From: JAVBQG01 sp031549185
Lineage (GTDB): Bacteria > Synergistota > Synergistia > Synergistales > Synergistaceae
DNA: 24,551 bases
Direction of reading: 5' to 3'
Assembly: GCA_031549185.1 (NCBI GenBank)
Contig: JAVBQG010000020.1
Location: forward strand, 1 to 24,551
Shown: positions 22,726 to 24,551 of the stretch, piece after piece
Layout: the number at the start of each line of letters is the position of its first letter
Numbering within the stretch: the stretch's first letter is position 1
Notes under the pieces: model-generated
The model's database searches: none
Seen by the model: the letters and a program-made list of their open reading frames with translations, nothing else
What the model was told of the DNA's origin: nothing
Translations under genes and position numbers: made by a program

Positions 22726-23706
22726 GTGAAAGTCTTCAACGGGATGGGCCTCGGGCTCTTCTCGTCTCTGATCGTCGGTTTGATCCTGAAACAGATCGGC
22801 ACCTACGCCGGCATCGAACTGCTCGTTACTTTGGGCGGCGCGGCGCAGTTCATGATGGGCCCCGCCATCGCGGCGGCTGTCGCGCGCAGCGTCGACGCGC
22901 CGCCGCTGGCGCTCTTCTCCTCTCTCGTCGTCGGCGCGATCGGCGCGGGAACGTTCGCCGGCGGCACTCCCGCCATCGGCGAACCGATGGGAGCCGCCGT
23001 CGCCGCGCTGATCGGCGCGCACGCCGGCAAACTGGTCTACGAACGCAGCGGTTCGAGCATCGACATCCTGCTGATACCGCTCGCCACCATCGTCGCCGGC
23101 GGCCTCACCGGCGTCACCGTCGCGCCGTATGTCGCCGCGGTCATGAAGGCCATCGGGGCGGTCGTCAACCTCGCCACGACCCTGCATCCGTTCACGATGG
23201 GAATCATCGTCTCGGTGATCATGGGCGTCGTGCTGACGCTGCCGATCAGCAGCGCAGCGCTCGCCATCGCGCTCGGCCTCTCGGGCCTCGCGGCGGGCGC
23301 GGCGACGGTCGGGTGCAGTTGCCAGATGATCGGCTTCGCCGTTTCGAGCTACCGGGAGAACGGCGTCGGAGGCCTGATCTCGCAGGGGCTCGGCACCTCG
23401 ATGATCCAGGTGCCGAACATCATCAAGAATCCCTGGACCTGGGTGCCCCCCACACTCGCCTCCGCGCTGCTCGGCCCGGTGGGCACCATGTTCTTCAAGA
23501 TGGAGAACAACAGCGTCGGCGCCGGCATGGGCACCAGCGGCCTCGTCGGACAGGTCGGCACGCTCGCCGTCATGGGCGACGCCGCCTGGCCGGGCATCCT
23601 CCTCCTGCACTTCGCGGCGCCCGCCGCGCTCGCGCTCCTCTTCTCGGAGATCATGAGAAAGAGAGGGCTGATCGAGAAGGGTGATATGAGGCTGAATCTG
23701 AAATAA
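22726..23706 (+). CDS. PTS EIIC-type membrane protein (PTS_EIIC_2 family)
   Basis: From GTG at 22726 there are 326 very hydrophobic residues with eight to ten membrane segments. VFNGMGLGLFSSLIVGLILK, MMGPAIAAAVARSVDAPPL and GGTPAIGEPMGAAVAALIGA match the single-domain PTS transporter subunit IIC family (PF13303 type), as does TLHPFTMGIIVSVIMGVVLTLP. No IIA, IIB or phosphorylation-site domain lies nearby, as is common for this family, whose substrate is unknown. The start is uncertain: an in-frame TTG at 22573 lies upstream of the TATAAT box and is unlikely; GTG at 22726 lacks a good ribosome site but is overlapped by the stop of a possible 15-codon leader. It is codirectional with the LysR fragment that follows. 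Confidence 0.82.
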   Translation: MKVFNGMGLGLFSSLIVGLILKQIGTYAGIELLVTLGGAAQFMMGPAIAAAVARSVDAPPLALFSSLVVGAIGAGTFAGGTPAIGEPMGAAVAALIGAHAGKLVYERSGSSIDILLIPLATIVAGGLTGVTVAPYVAAVMKAIGAVVNLATTLHPFTMGIIVSVIMGVVLTLPISSAALAIALGLSGLAAGAATVGCSCQMIGFAVSSYRENGVGGLISQGLGTSMIQVPNIIKNPWTWVPPTLASALLGPVGTMFFKMENNSVGAGMGTSGLVGQVGTLAVMGDAAWPGILLLHFAAPAALALLFSEIMRKRGLIEKGDMRLNLK

Positions 23707-23869
23707 GGAATAATTTATGGAAGCGAATGTGAGATTGTGGTACGATGAGACTTGGTTAGAAGCCTCGATAAATACAGAGAAGAAGCGCACGTGTTTTTTA
23801 GAGCAAACAAGAGATAGCCCAAAGCAAGAAGAGAGAGTCGAGATCAGCGATAATTACGAGAAGAGGGCG

Positions 23870-24418
23870 ATGCGCGTGATCATGCTTTTTATGCAAAAAA
23901 TGAAGCTGGTAAAGATATTGGCGGAGACGGGAAATATTTCGACAACCGCGTCAAAACTTAACCTGTCTCAATCCACGATCAGCCATCACCTCAAGAACTT
24001 GGAGGCCGAGGTCGGTTTCCCACTCTTTGATCGGGTCGGAAAGACCAGCGTAATCAATCGAGATGGTAAACGCTTCCTGACATTCGCGGACCAGACACTT
24101 CGGGAATATGAACGAACGTTAGAGGATATCAAGGATTTCAAGAGTGATTTCGAACCGTCTCTTACCGTCTGTGCAGGGAACTATTTTCACGCCTATTATT
24201 CCCCCAAGATTCTGCCCCTTTTCCTGACAATGCACCCCGGAGTGCAAACCGAGATGGTCACGAAATATTCGGATGAAATCATCGCCGAGATGGAAGATGA
24301 CGAACATGAATTTGCAATCGTTGCGACTTCGCATCCGCTCCGAACTTCCAGATTGGTCACGGATTTCTCGTTCGATATTCCTCTGTATTTCGTCTGCTCT
24401 CAGAAAAATCCGAGTTAA
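23870..24418 (+). pseudogene. LysR-type regulator, truncated by the adjacent insertion element
   Basis: The N-terminal winged helix-turn-helix is intact: LVKILAETGNISTTASKLNL, SQSTISHHLKNLEAEVG, FPLFDR. The linker helix and the first half of the effector domain follow (LTVCAGNYFHAYYSPKILP...), up to DIPLYFVCSQKNP. A stop then follows after about 182 residues, where family members have about 300. The break falls at the usual 'h-P-l' motif, and transposon-like sequence starts within tens of bases, so an insertion is the likely cause. It is more AT-rich than the genes to its left. I chose the ATG at 23870 because it fits the family N-terminus; an in-frame ATG at 23717 with AAGGA upstream would add 51 residues. 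A dominant-negative DNA-binding fragment is possible. Confidence 0.75.
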
Positions 24419-24457
24419 CATCAAATCTGGTGTATGAAAAGAGCCAGGGATAGAAAA

Positions 24458-24520
24458 ATGGCGTATCCTTGTTGGAAGGACCTAGCGGGTTCGCAACCAA
24501 CATTTGGAGGGATACGCCAT
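24458..24520 (+). promoter_or_regulatory. Inverted repeat that can hide the transposase ribosome site and start
   Basis: ATGGCGTATCC (24458-24468) pairs perfectly with GGATACGCCAT (24510-24520), and inside it GTTGG (24471-24475) pairs with CCAAC (24497-24501). The right arm holds part of GGAGG (24507-24511) and the first two bases of the ATG at 24519. RNA entering from the left would fold and block translation, the known self-protection scheme of several insertion sequences. Confidence 0.6.
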
Positions 24521-24551
24521 GAAGAACGATACACCGAGACTCTCGATTGGT
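24519..24551 (+). CDS. Start of a probable transposase (partial, family uncertain)
   Basis: An ATG at 24519 with GGAGG 7 nt upstream opens a frame reading MKNDTPRLSIG to the window edge. Eleven residues do not identify a family; an IS1380-like N-terminus is a weak guess. Support comes from the truncated gene to the left and the inverted repeat over the start. Confidence 0.4.
   Translation, partial: MKNDTPRLSIG

Noticed and set aside
22576..23790. Minus-strand open frame of 404 codons over the IIC-like gene
   Set aside because: Arg/Asp/Gly-rich mirror of a hydrophobic membrane-protein gene; no motif.
1..24551. CRISPR arrays, tRNA, rRNA or riboswitches
   Set aside because: No regularly spaced repeats, cloverleaf sequences or known aptamer cores were seen on either strand.
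1..24551. Composite transposon carrying the whole LPS locus between the two terminal elements
   Set aside because: The two transposase starts differ in sequence and neither element's ends match the other, so they are probably independent insertions.

Overview
This window looks like a chromosomal piece of a GC-rich, diderm, LPS-making bacterium, most plausibly a member of the Synergistota (Pyramidobacter/Jonquetella/Fretibacterium type). The assignment is inferred from gene order and family variants: a three-POTRA BamA, LpxI rather than LpxH, and a metal-type KdsA. No RNA gene or marker allows a firmer call.

Region 1 (1-187) is an edge. It holds the first 29 codons of a leftward transposase (IS630-like), with a near-consensus promoter directly against its ATG, and a 16-bp perfect hairpin that probably terminates the long leftward operon.

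Region 2 (219-19985, all on the minus strand) is an outer-membrane biogenesis convoy. In order of transcription it holds a histidine phosphatase, a sigma-70 family factor, a single-pass membrane protein (possible anti-sigma partner), BamA, an unrecognised exported protein, LpxD, LpxC, FabZ, LpxA, KdsC, an LptF/LptG permease, LpxI, LpxB, an MsbA-type flippase, an LpxK fused to an LpxB-like glycosyltransferase, KdsA, KdsD and WaaA. Together they make lipid A, make and attach Kdo, flip the product and begin its export, and insert outer-membrane barrels. Most junctions overlap by 4 nt or a few tens of nt, often with TTG or GTG starts, so translation is probably coupled. The larger gaps (18477-18642 and 9477-9635) each carry a copy of a dispersed, imperfect hairpin repeat.

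Region 3 (20038-23706, plus strand) is divergent. It holds a short coding-like remnant, a YaiO-like outer-membrane barrel, a third repeat copy, a periplasmic LtaS-like phosphotransferase without its usual membrane domain, and an orphan PTS IIC-type membrane protein.

Region 4 (23707-24551) holds a LysR-type regulator that stops about halfway through its effector domain. It is followed at once by the start of a second insertion sequence, whose ribosome-binding site and start codon lie in a long inverted repeat. Both window ends are therefore mobile DNA flanking an otherwise core envelope locus.
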